Of a DNA stretch of 24,772 bases, positions 14,458-21,568 are shown one piece after another. The position numbers and the translations under genes were made by a program. The DNA lies in the NCBI GenBank assembly GCA_043806735.1, contig JAZDGR010000049.1, forward strand, positions 1-24,772. Reading direction: 5' to 3'. The stretch comes from QYOJ01 sp043806735. GTDB lineage: Bacteria > Bacteroidota > Bacteroidia > Bacteroidales > FEN-979. The stretch's first letter is position 1. Each line of letters starts with the position of its first letter. Under the pieces are notes generated by a model that saw only the letters and a list, made by a program, of their open reading frames with translations, ran no database searches and was not told where the DNA came from.

Positions 14458-15794
14458 AAAGATCCTTTCCGGTTGCGTTTTCTTATCCGTTGCATAACGG
14501 TCGTAACATCTTCATCAGGGAAGACCCATCGTTTCCCAGTTTTCTCAGCCCGGTCTTTCAGCGTTGCGTAGTCAATATTCTTCGCGAGGTAATAGACCGG
14601 TTCAATCAGTTTTTCTCCCGGGTCTATATAGCCTTCCTGGAGAGCCAGCTCCCAGAGACGGGTGTGGGGATAGATCCGCATACCGACATAGGGAAAGAAC
14701 ACGGAGTTGTCAATGCGTTTGGAATTCTCAAAGCCTTCATCGATGCTCTTTTCTGTCTCCCCGTATCCCCCCAGGATTAGAAAATGGGCAAAGTAGATAC
14801 CCGCTTCGTTGCACATGGCTGAAACCTCTACGACTTCGTTTACCGAAAAATGTTTCTGATAATGTTTCAATGTACTGTCGGAGAGCGATTCGGTGCCGAA
14901 CTCGATGTGCGTGAGTCCCGATTCCGCAAATAACTTCAGGTCGTCCAGGATTAGGTTGTGCGGAGAAAAATAGGCGCCCCACTGCATTTTAATTCCCGAC
15001 TTTATGATCTTTCGTGCAAATTTAATGTTGAAATTCCGGTTGAGGTTGAACACCGAATCGGTAAAAAATACGTAATTTATCTGCTTGTTGAAGTAAAGAT
15101 CCTGAAGGGTGTCAACGATTTTATCGGGATTGAGGGTGCGGACTTTGGTCCCTTCGATTAATGGGTAGGTACAATAAATACAATGGTAAGGACAGCCACG
15201 CTTGGTTTGCACATTCATCATCCCGCTTTTGTTCCAGTAAAAGTTGATCAGATCGCCGGAGAAGGAGAGGTCAAGCGATCGCAGGTATTTCTTCCTCGGG
15301 TTCACAACAATCTCAGATCCATTCTGGTACACCAGCCCTTCAATGCCCAGATCGGGAGAACCCGCGGTCAGACTGATCAACAGTCGGTACAAGCTCTCTT
15401 CCCCTTCTCCATAGATGCCATAATCGGGTTCAAAGTAGGAAAACAGCTCTCGGGGAAAGATGGAAAAAGCAGAACCGCCGATGATCAGCGTAGTATCGAT
15501 CTCTTGTCTGATACTGTTGATAATATCCCGGTAACCGGAGAGAAAGAATTCCCGCGAAATGGAACTGACGTCATCCACATTTCTCAGGGAGACTCCGGTA
15601 AAATCAGGATTGAAGTGATGCAGATACTCGGCAAATTCAGCGTCAGAATGGAGGTTGAAATCAAATACCCGGATCTCAAAATCAGTCAGGCGATCCTGAA
15701 GGTATGACAGGAGATATGAGATCCCGAGCGGATAGACCGGGTAAGGGATTGCAAAACGGTTCGCGGAGACAAGCAACAATTTTTTCTTATCCAT
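14436..15794 (-). CDS. B12-binding-domain radical SAM protein of lipid/ladderane-type clusters
   Basis: 452 residues. Residues 1-140 form a Rossmann-like cobalamin-binding-type domain (PYPVYPLGISYLLSYLQD, IIGGSAFSIFPRELF, DYGIYGEGEESL); the classical DxHxxG motif is not seen. Radical SAM follows with KRGCPYHCIYC (Cys201, Cys205, Cys208) binding the 4Fe-4S cluster, then TDSVFNLN, GLTHIEFGTESLSD and HFLILGGYGET strands of the partial TIM barrel. Such enzymes make C-methylations, ring closures or rearrangements by radical chemistry. Related proteins are known from ladderane and other unusual-lipid clusters. It overlaps the acyltransferase gene by 8 bases and the ApeP-like gene by 22, so it is firmly in the operon. 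The substrate is unknown. Confidence 0.9.
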   Translation of the reverse strand: MDKKKLLLVSANRFAIPYPVYPLGISYLLSYLQDRLTDFEIRVFDFNLHSDAEFAEYLHHFNPDFTGVSLRNVDDVSSISREFFLSGYRDIINSIRQEIDTTLIIGGSAFSIFPRELFSYFEPDYGIYGEGEESLYRLLISLTAGSPDLGIEGLVYQNGSEIVVNPRKKYLRSLDLSFSGDLINFYWNKSGMMNVQTKRGCPYHCIYCTYPLIEGTKVRTLNPDKIVDTLQDLYFNKQINYVFFTDSVFNLNRNFNIKFARKIIKSGIKMQWGAYFSPHNLILDDLKLFAESGLTHIEFGTESLSDSTLKHYQKHFSVNEVVEVSAMCNEAGIYFAHFLILGGYGETEKSIDEGFENSKRIDNSVFFPYVGMRIYPHTRLWELALQEGYIDPGEKLIEPVYYLAKNIDYATLKDRAEKTGKRWVFPDEDVTTVMQRIRKRNRKGSLWHHLKK

Positions 15795-16707
15795 GCCGGG
15801 AAGTTCGGGTCAGTGTCGCGGGTTCTTGCTCCCAGAAATCGTAATAATTAAACCACTGAAGTGGATATTTTTTCAGGATCTCTTCCATTTTCCCGACAAA
15901 TGATCTGACAGCTGCGCCAAGAATCTCTTCCCGGTGGCGCAGGTTCCTGCTGAACTCAATCCGGGAGAGAGGGGTCGCATAAAAATGGTAATGGGTGCGG
16001 GTTTCCTTGACTGCAAACACATAGGATACCGGGATGTTGAACCGGGAAGCAAGGGCTACCGGTCCGACCGGGAATCGGGTAGGAAATCCCATAAAATCCA
16101 CGGTAATGGTTTTATTCCCTTCGATAAAACGGTCTCCAGTAATGGCAATGATATCCCCGTGTGCGAAGGCTTGCTCGATCTCTTTCAGGTGTGAATAGTC
16201 CTCCCTGATCACGATAAAATGGACGTTACGTTCCTTCATTGTCTCTTCCAGGAATCCTTTGATTTGCTGGTGTTCCGCGTCAAACAGGATGATGTGGACC
16301 CGCTTGTTCAGCCTGTTCAGCAGATTTCCGGCGATCTCCCAGTTCCCCATATGAGCGCTGATCAGCAATCCTCCCTTATCCATCTGCCGCAAATACTCTT
16401 CCCCTTCGAAATCGAACGTAAACCTGTGTTGAAAACCGGCCAGCATCGCCAGTTTGTCGATCAGGATCTGGCCGAATATGTAATAGTTGCGAAACATCGA
16501 AATACAGGATCTTGCATAAGAATAGTGAAGAATCCGACGGAAATAGCGAAACATGGCTTTATATGCTTTCCCCGAATTAAAGATAAAATAGATGATGACA
16601 AGCCGGAGAAGAAAATAGGCAAATGGGATACCGAGATACCTGATGGTCAGGATAAATATCTTATAGCCAGTGACCCCGCCGCGGGTTTTTCCTTCCCATG
16701 ATGACAT
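15787..16707 (-). CDS. LpxL/HtrB-type lysophospholipid/lipid A acyltransferase family protein
   Basis: 306 residues with an N-terminal membrane segment (about 15-43) and an LPLAT core: LLISAHMGNWEIAG holds the catalytic HxxxxE dyad (H119, E124), followed by IIAITGDRFIEG and FMGFPTRFPVGPVALA substrate-binding motifs and a C-terminal PLQWFNYYDFW typical of the LpxL family. The family moves acyl chains from acyl-ACP to lipid A precursors at the inner membrane. Aryl polyene clusters carry a homologue (ApeD) of this type. The start is an ATG at 16705-16707, seven bases after the ACP2 stop, so it probably takes acyl groups from ACP2. The acceptor is unknown; a membrane lipid or sugar is likely. Confidence 0.88.
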   Translation of the reverse strand: MSSWEGKTRGGVTGYKIFILTIRYLGIPFAYFLLRLVIIYFIFNSGKAYKAMFRYFRRILHYSYARSCISMFRNYYIFGQILIDKLAMLAGFQHRFTFDFEGEEYLRQMDKGGLLISAHMGNWEIAGNLLNRLNKRVHIILFDAEHQQIKGFLEETMKERNVHFIVIREDYSHLKEIEQAFAHGDIIAITGDRFIEGNKTITVDFMGFPTRFPVGPVALASRFNIPVSYVFAVKETRTHYHFYATPLSRIEFSRNLRHREEILGAAVRSFVGKMEEILKKYPLQWFNYYDFWEQEPATLTRTSRHG

Positions 16708-16714
16708 CAGGAGG

Positions 16715-16963
16715 TCAATTAGGATTGATGCGTTTGAAGATATAGTTGTAAAAGTCCTGGAGGGTTTTTATATCGGTCATTTCTTCGGCTTTCATTTTAA
16801 ATCCGAAGTTATTTTCGATAATCACAAACAGGTCAACAAAGTCAAGACTGTCAATTCCAAGATCATTTTTCAGATCCGCTTCCGGAAAGATCTGATCTTC
16901 ATCAATCTCAATCTCATTGATCAACAACTGGTTGATCTTTCTGATAATCTCGTCGTTCTGCAT
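16715..16963 (-). CDS. Acyl carrier protein ACP2
   Basis: 82 residues, acidic, with the phosphopantetheine site LGIDSLDFVDLFV (Ser39) and a FGFKMKAEEMTDIKTLQDF helix-3/4 region. It differs clearly from ACP1, so the cluster has two dedicated carriers. The start is the ATG at 16961-16963, with a -7-like box 21 bases upstream. Its position before the LpxL-like acyltransferase and the radical SAM enzyme suggests it presents the chain to tailoring and transfer steps. Confidence 0.92.
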   Translation of the reverse strand: MQNDEIIRKINQLLINEIEIDEDQIFPEADLKNDLGIDSLDFVDLFVIIENNFGFKMKAEEMTDIKTLQDFYNYIFKRINPN

Positions 16964-16983
16964 CAGGAATTAGATTCTTGATG

Positions 16984-16991
16984 CAAAAGTA
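16984..16991 (-). promoter_or_regulatory. Possible internal -7 promoter box (TACTTTTG) before ACP2
   Basis: The minus strand reads TTGTACTTTTGCATC in the 47-base gap between KS4 and ACP2, fitting TAnnTTTG. No convincing -33 TTG is seen. It would start a transcript about 14 bases before the ACP2 ATG. Confidence 0.4.
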
Positions 16992-17010
16992 CAATTTTTT
17001 TTCAGGAATC

Positions 17011-18234
17011 CTACCGGGAGATTTTCCTTATCACCAGAGCGGAGTTTGTTCCGCCAAAACCGAAGGAATTGGAGAGGAATGCGTTGATCTCCAATGGCGT
17101 GTTGATGCGGGCGATGTTCAGGCAGCCGGTGGTATCATCGGGATGTTCGAAGTTGATGTTCGGAGCCACGAACGAGTGTTGCATCATCAGCAGGGAATAA
17201 ATTACTTCACTGGCTCCCCCCATCCACATTTCATGGCCGGTCATGGATTTCGTGCTACTCACCAGGGGCCTGGTTTTTCCGAATACCTGGTCAATGGCCT
17301 GGGCTTCGGTCCCGTCGCCGGACAGCGTAGAGGTGGCGTGGGCATTGATGTAATCCACGGCCGAGGCATCCATCCCGGAATCTTTCAGGGCCATCTCCAT
17401 GGCACGCCTGGGGCCGTCGACATTGGGCAATGAGATATGTTCCCCGTTGGAGGAGAAGCCATACCCGACTACCTCTCCATAAATAGCAGCTCCCCGTTTG
17501 ATGGCAGACTCGTAACTTTCCAGGATCACTGTTGCAGCGCCCCCACTGGGGACCAATCCGTCGCGGTCCTTATCAAAAGGGCGGGAGGCTTTGGTGGGTT
17601 CTGACTCCCTGATGGAGAAGGCATTCAGGGCATCAAAGCTGGCTGTTGATTCGGGATTGATCTCCTGGGCTCCTCCGCAGATGATCATCTCCTGAAGGCC
17701 GTGTTTGATCACCAAATAGCCCAGTCCGATGGCATGCGACCCGCTGGCACAGGCCCCTGCAACGGTAAAGTTGATGCCGCGCAGCCGGAAGACGACCGAA
17801 AGGTTCATGGATACCGTGGAATTCATCGACTGGAATATATACCCCGAACCGATCATCATCGTGTCCTTTTTCTGCCGGAGGATATCCACCGATTCCACGA
17901 CAGGAACAACGGAGCTGTCGTTCCCGTACAGGATCCCCACCTCATGCTGATCCAGGAAAGTTTGATCGATCCCGGCGGTTTTCAGTGCTTCCAGGGTAGC
18001 GATGTAAGCATATTCTCCCTGAACGGCCATTCCGATGCGCATACGGCGGTCGAGTATCCCTTTCAGCTGCGGGCGTTCCACCATCCCGGTAAGCGCTGAA
18101 CGGAATCCCATCTCCTTACGGATAGGGTCAAAAATGATTCCCGATTTCCCGGTTGCCAATGACTCTTTCACCTCATGGAGGTTCTTCCCGATGACGGAGT
18201 AAATTCCCATGCCGGTAATGACGACGCGGGTCAT
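17011..18234 (-). CDS. Beta-ketoacyl-ACP synthase KS4 (FabB/FabF family, unpaired)
   Basis: 407 residues with complete active site: Cys162 in VAGACASGS, His299 in NAHATSTLSGD, Lys329/His334 in STKSMTGHEMWMGGAS, C-terminus SNSFGFGGTNSA. The AHATST and GHEMWMGGA forms set it apart from KS1-KS3 (HGTGT, GHTLGAAG). It is the only KS in the window without a KS-like partner gene next to it. The ATG at 18232-18234 overlaps the fabG stop as ATGA. With FabG and ACP2 it resembles a dedicated fatty-acid elongation start module, comparable to ApeR with ApeQ in aryl polyene clusters. Confidence 0.9.
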   Translation of the reverse strand: MTRVVITGMGIYSVIGKNLHEVKESLATGKSGIIFDPIRKEMGFRSALTGMVERPQLKGILDRRMRIGMAVQGEYAYIATLEALKTAGIDQTFLDQHEVGILYGNDSSVVPVVESVDILRQKKDTMMIGSGYIFQSMNSTVSMNLSVVFRLRGINFTVAGACASGSHAIGLGYLVIKHGLQEMIICGGAQEINPESTASFDALNAFSIRESEPTKASRPFDKDRDGLVPSGGAATVILESYESAIKRGAAIYGEVVGYGFSSNGEHISLPNVDGPRRAMEMALKDSGMDASAVDYINAHATSTLSGDGTEAQAIDQVFGKTRPLVSSTKSMTGHEMWMGGASEVIYSLLMMQHSFVAPNINFEHPDDTTGCLNIARINTPLEINAFLSNSFGFGGTNSALVIRKISR

Positions 18235-18959
18235 GTGTACAGACCACCGTTTACATTTATGATGGAGCCTGTTATGTATGACGCCTCCTCAGATGCCAGA
18301 AACCCCACGATTCCCGCAACCTCCTCGGGTTTGCCGAACCGCCCCACGGGGATCATGGCCTTCAATTGCGTTTCATCCATGTCTTTGGTCATATCGGTGC
18401 GGATAAAACCAGGGGCGACTGCATTCACGGTCACGTTTTTTTTCGCCACTTCCTGGGCTAAGGCTTTTGTAGCCCCAATAACTCCGGCTTTGGCCGCAGA
18501 ATAGTTGGCTTGTCCGGGCAACCCTTTCAATCCTGACAGGGAAACCACGTTGATCACCCGGCCGAATTTCCGGATCAGCATATCTTTGATCAAAATCCGG
18601 GTAACATACAGGAAACTGTTCAGATTTGTATTGACCACATCCTGCCACTCTTCGTCTTTCATCCACATCAGCAGGGCATCTTTCCGGATCCCTGCATTGT
18701 TCACCAGCACTGAGATATATTGTCCTTCATTCCGTTCGATCCATCCGTTCAAGGCATTCTCCGTATCTGTTTTGCAGGAAATATCGAATTGTAACAGGGT
18801 TCCGTCACTCCCTTTCTCGCGTACCATACGCAAGGTATTTCCGGCTTCCTCCTCATTGGAAAGGAAGTTAATGAGGACGTGGAACCCCATTCCGGCCAGT
18901 TTCACACAACAGGCTCTTCCGATTCCCCTTGATCCACCGGTTACTAACGCATACTTCAT
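18231..18959 (-). CDS. fabG: 3-oxoacyl-ACP reductase (SDR family)
   Basis: 242 residues, classical short-chain dehydrogenase: cofactor loop GGSRGIG (8-14), NNAG (87-90), catalytic Ser140, Tyr153 and Lys157 in VVSLSGLKGLPGQANYSAAK, and the end YITGSIINVNGG. It reduces 3-oxoacyl-ACP to 3-hydroxyacyl-ACP with NADPH. The start is the ATG at 18957-18959, about 56 bases from a good -7 box. It is the first gene of the cluster; the stop overlaps KS4 as ATGA. Because it sits with KS4, ACPs and dehydratases it is most likely a pathway-specific ketoreductase rather than the housekeeping FabG. Confidence 0.92.
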   Translation of the reverse strand: MKYALVTGGSRGIGRACCVKLAGMGFHVLINFLSNEEEAGNTLRMVREKGSDGTLLQFDISCKTDTENALNGWIERNEGQYISVLVNNAGIRKDALLMWMKDEEWQDVVNTNLNSFLYVTRILIKDMLIRKFGRVINVVSLSGLKGLPGQANYSAAKAGVIGATKALAQEVAKKNVTVNAVAPGFIRTDMTKDMDETQLKAMIPVGRFGKPEEVAGIVGFLASEEASYITGSIINVNGGLYT

Positions 18960-19014
18960 GTTCAGTTGTCAACGGTTTCCTAAGAGAACCATAAAGCGGG
19001 GATTAATAAGGGTG

Positions 19015-19041
19015 CAAAGGTAATGTTTTTGGAATTAACAA
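19015..19041 (-). promoter_or_regulatory. Promoter of the biosynthetic operon, upstream of fabG
   Basis: The minus strand has TTG (19041-19039), then 16 bases, then TACCTTTG (19022-19015), matching the Bacteroidota -33/-7 pattern with a slightly short spacer. The box lies 56 bases before the fabG ATG and is the first promoter of the minus-strand cluster. A 15-mer around the -7 box is identical to that at 1160-1174 before the FabZ-like gene. It is divergent from the FISUMP-gene promoter. Confidence 0.6.
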
Positions 19042-19070
19042 GTAAAATGACAATTGCGCATCTTCATATA

Positions 19071-19100
19071 TTGACAATCTCAAATCTTGCTGTATATTTA
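19071..19100 (+). promoter_or_regulatory. Promoter of the FISUMP gene
   Basis: TTG at 19071-19073, 19 bases, then TATATTTA at 19093-19100: a near-consensus Bacteroidota promoter (TTG-N19-TAnnTTTG, last base A for G). The predicted start of transcription is about ten bases before the ATG at 19117. Confidence 0.6.
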
Positions 19101-19116
19101 CGAAAAATTCGAAGCT

Positions 19117-19995
19117 ATGAAAAAGATTTATCAATTTCTGCTTTGCATTATTATTCACGCTTTGTTAATAATGCCGGTTTTTGCCCAGGTCGGCATCAAT
19201 ACAGACGGTACAGCTCCCAATCCTTCCGCTATTTTGGATGCAAAATCAACCAGCAAAGGTTTTCTTCCACCACGTATGACCACTACCCAGATGAATGCCA
19301 TATCCTCACCACCTGCCGGGTTGATGGTTTATAATACCACTCTGAATTCGATCTGCTGGTTCAATGGAACGTCATGGGATATTGGAATAAACAGGGATGG
19401 CGCTTCATGTGGAACTGTAAATTACGGAGGGCAAACATATACCTCGGTGATCATCGGGATGCAATGCTGGATGAAGGAGAATCTGAATATTGGTGTAGCC
19501 ATTCTTGGATCCGAAGAGCAAACAAATAACGCTATTATTGAGAAATATTGCTATGACAATAATTCAACTAATTGCACGACCTATGGAGGATTATACCAAT
19601 GGAATGAGATGATGCAGTATGTGACGACTCCCGGAACCCAGGGCATATGCCCCACCGGCTGGCACTTACCTACCGATGCCGAATGGACTAGGTTAACAAC
19701 GTATCTTGGAGGAGAACCAGTTGCCGGAGGGAAGATGAAAGAAACGGGAACAACTCACTGGCTATCACCGAATACTGGCGCCACCAACAGCAGCGGATTC
19801 ACTGCTCTTCCGGGCGGCGTCCGGGGCAGCACTAATTTCGCCAATCTTACGTACTACGCCTTCTTCTGGTCGTCGTCGCAGGTCGATGCCACCTACGCGT
19901 GGTACCGGCGACTCAACTACGATTACGAGGGCGTGTATCGGCTCCTCAACGGCGACAAGACTTACGGTTATTCGACCCGCTGCGTTCAGGATTGA
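19117..19995 (+). CDS. Secreted FISUMP-domain protein (C-lectin-like fold), possible DGR target
   Basis: 292 residues. Signal peptide MKKIYQFLLCIIIHALLIMP...FAQ, then the Bacteroidota surface-protein head GINTDGTAPNPSAILDAKST / GFLPPRMTTTQ / GLMVYNTT, then the FISUMP domain (Fibrobacter succinogenes major paralogous domain): WMKENLNIG, GLYQWNEMMQY, GICPTGWHLPTDAEW, FTALPGGVRG, FFWSSSQ and the end YGYSTRCVQD. I chose the ATG at 19117 because it starts the signal peptide; an earlier start adds ten odd residues. Codon use changes sharply at about 19777: by hand count 38 of the last 72 codons are NNC against 15 of the preceding 72. FISUMP and related C-lectin folds are known targets of diversity-generating retroelements, which vary AAC-rich codons at the 3' end. 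Confidence 0.88.
   Translation: MKKIYQFLLCIIIHALLIMPVFAQVGINTDGTAPNPSAILDAKSTSKGFLPPRMTTTQMNAISSPPAGLMVYNTTLNSICWFNGTSWDIGINRDGASCGTVNYGGQTYTSVIIGMQCWMKENLNIGVAILGSEEQTNNAIIEKYCYDNNSTNCTTYGGLYQWNEMMQYVTTPGTQGICPTGWHLPTDAEWTRLTTYLGGEPVAGGKMKETGTTHWLSPNTGATNSSGFTALPGGVRGSTNFANLTYYAFFWSSSQVDATYAWYRRLNYDYEGVYRLLNGDKTYGYSTRCVQD
19777..19992 (+). other. Candidate DGR variable region at the 3' end of the FISUMP gene
   Basis: From GGC at 19777 to the last codon the gene turns GC-rich and NNC-rich (gtc, gcc, acc, tac, ctc, aac, ggc, gac and others), interrupted by constant-looking blocks FFWSSS, AW, R.L and RC. This is the pattern left when AAC codons of a template repeat are randomised at adenines. 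It lies at the protein C-terminus, where DGR variable regions sit, and is followed by a small hairpin. No template repeat or reverse transcriptase is visible here, so this is a hypothesis. Confidence 0.4.
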
Positions 19996-20014
19996 CCCGG
20001 CTTTTTGATAGTTG

Positions 20015-20030
20015 ACAGGGAGTGCCCTGT
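20015..20030 (+). other. Small hairpin 19 bases after the FISUMP stop codon
   Basis: ACAGGG - AGTG - CCCTGT: a perfect 6-bp stem with a 4-base loop, starting 19 bases after the TGA. No T-run follows, so it is a poor intrinsic terminator. DGR target genes carry a short hairpin/cruciform just downstream of the variable region; the position fits, but the stem is shorter than in the Bordetella phage case and the loop does not match its GRNA form. Confidence 0.5.
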
Positions 20031-20085
20031 TGGGGGCAAGATTTTTAAAAAACAAACAAATGACAACATATAAAAACAAGGTAAT

Positions 20086-21561
20086 ATGGACAACCAACAT
20101 TATTTTTTGAAAGAAAGCAGCATGTTGCCTATTTCAACGATACTCGCAACCCTTTTGCTCTTTTTTCTAGGGATTTCGCCAGCCACTGCCGATAATGTGA
20201 TAACCAGCGGAACAACGTTTAAAGTATCCTCAGGAACCACGGTTGTCTCCTCCGAAAACCTGGTGGTTAAAAGCGGGGCAACCCTCGATAATGCGGGTAC
20301 CCTTATTCTTAAAAAAAGCCTGACCAATGAAAACACATCACCCAATTCACTTGGTAGTGGGACAGCTGAATTTTCTGGAACGTCCAATCAAACTTTAAGC
20401 GGTCAGAACATCATTCAAAATCTCACGGTTAACAATGCCACGGGGGTTACCATTGGCGGAAATACCACCGTTAACGGAACTCTATCTCTGACGAGCGGAA
20501 GAGTTACCCTTGGCACCAATAACCTGCTTCTGGGGGCATCAGCATCCATTTCGGGAACACCATCGGCATCAGTGATGATAATCGTTACCGGTACGGGAGA
20601 ACTTCGCAAAGAGTTTACAACGGGGTTCACGGGCATTTTTACCTACCCTGTTGGAGATGATACCGGCACACCGGAATACTCGCCGGTTACCCTGAATTTC
20701 ACTGGGGGAACCTTCGCTACGGGCAATTATGTCGGTGTAAATCTGGTGAATGACAAATACCCTGACCCAAACATCACGGGCAATTACCTCAACCGCTACT
20801 GGAATATCACCCAGTCTGGTATCACCGGTTTTAACTGCAATGCCTCCTTCCAATATCTCCTATCAGACGTTACCGGAACCGAAAACCTGATCTCATGCAC
20901 TAAGGTTAATCCCTTGCCATGGGTCACTTACGCCCTGACCAACGCGGTTACGCATATGCTTTCGGCAAGCGGAATCGTATCATTCAGCTCATTTACAGGG
21001 GTTAAGAGCTCCACTCCACCTGCAAACCAGCAATTAGCCAACATCACAATTCCGAATGGGGTGACCAACTGTTACGATGCTACACAGGTACTCACAGTAG
21101 CGGGTAATGGAACCACTTTCCTGGTTGAGAACGGTGGGAATGTTACCCTCGTGGCGGGCAGTAAAATATTATTGCTTGCAGGAGCAAAGGTCAACAGCGG
21201 CGGATATCTACATGCATATATCACCACCAATAATACCTACTGCGGATCGGTTCCCAACAACCTTGTTGCAAATCTTGAGAACGAGGAAACCCTTGGGGTT
21301 GAAACAGTGGTCAAAAACCATTTTATTAAGATTTATCCCAATCCCACAACGGATATTGTCATTGTTGAACTGATGGAAGCTGGTGCAACCACAACAGCCA
21401 ATATAACCGTATATAGCATGCACGGGGGCAAACTTCTGCAAAGAACTATAAATGGCGAGTCCAAATTCCAGTTCTCGCTTTCGGGCAAGCCTGTTGGAAT
21501 ATACATGGTGCATGTGCAATCGGGCGACCGGTCTGAGATTGCAAAAGTTGTTAAGAATTAA
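20086..21561 (+). CDS. Secreted beta-rich surface protein with T9SS type A sorting domain
   Basis: 491 residues. A signal peptide (MLPISTILATLLLFFLGI..ATA) is preceded by twelve residues; the true start may be the ATG at 20122. The body is rich in G, T, N and S with repeated short strands (GTTFKVSSGTTVVSSENLVV, TLTVNNATGVTIGGNTTVNG type), suggesting a beta-helix or adhesin-like stalk. The C-terminal part (about 415-491) is a Por-secretion tail: FIKIYPNPTTDIVIVEL, ITVYSMHGGKLLQ, LSGKPVGIYMVHVQSG and terminal EIAKVVKN. Such tails direct export by the type IX secretion system and surface anchoring. It starts 90 bases after the FISUMP gene and may be cotranscribed. It ends seven bases from the convergent TPR gene. 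Confidence 0.9.
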   Translation: MDNQHYFLKESSMLPISTILATLLLFFLGISPATADNVITSGTTFKVSSGTTVVSSENLVVKSGATLDNAGTLILKKSLTNENTSPNSLGSGTAEFSGTSNQTLSGQNIIQNLTVNNATGVTIGGNTTVNGTLSLTSGRVTLGTNNLLLGASASISGTPSASVMIIVTGTGELRKEFTTGFTGIFTYPVGDDTGTPEYSPVTLNFTGGTFATGNYVGVNLVNDKYPDPNITGNYLNRYWNITQSGITGFNCNASFQYLLSDVTGTENLISCTKVNPLPWVTYALTNAVTHMLSASGIVSFSSFTGVKSSTPPANQQLANITIPNGVTNCYDATQVLTVAGNGTTFLVENGGNVTLVAGSKILLLAGAKVNSGGYLHAYITTNNTYCGSVPNNLVANLENEETLGVETVVKNHFIKIYPNPTTDIVIVELMEAGATTTANITVYSMHGGKLLQRTINGESKFQFSLSGKPVGIYMVHVQSGDRSEIAKVVKN

Positions 21562-21568
21562 TCTTCGT

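Noticed and set aside
660..18504. Many plus-strand open frames of 60-220 codons across the cluster
   Set aside because: They lie opposite well-supported minus-strand genes, show no domain motifs, and are arginine/serine/proline-rich as expected for antisense reading of GC-rich codons.
18231..18959. fabG as the housekeeping fatty-acid gene
   Set aside because: It is coupled by ATGA overlap to a cluster KS and lacks the usual fabD/acpP/fabF neighbours, so a pathway-specific reductase is more likely.
20015..20030. Hairpin after the FISUMP gene as a Rho-independent terminator
   Set aside because: No U-tract follows the stem (TGGGGGCAAG comes next), so it is listed only as a hairpin.
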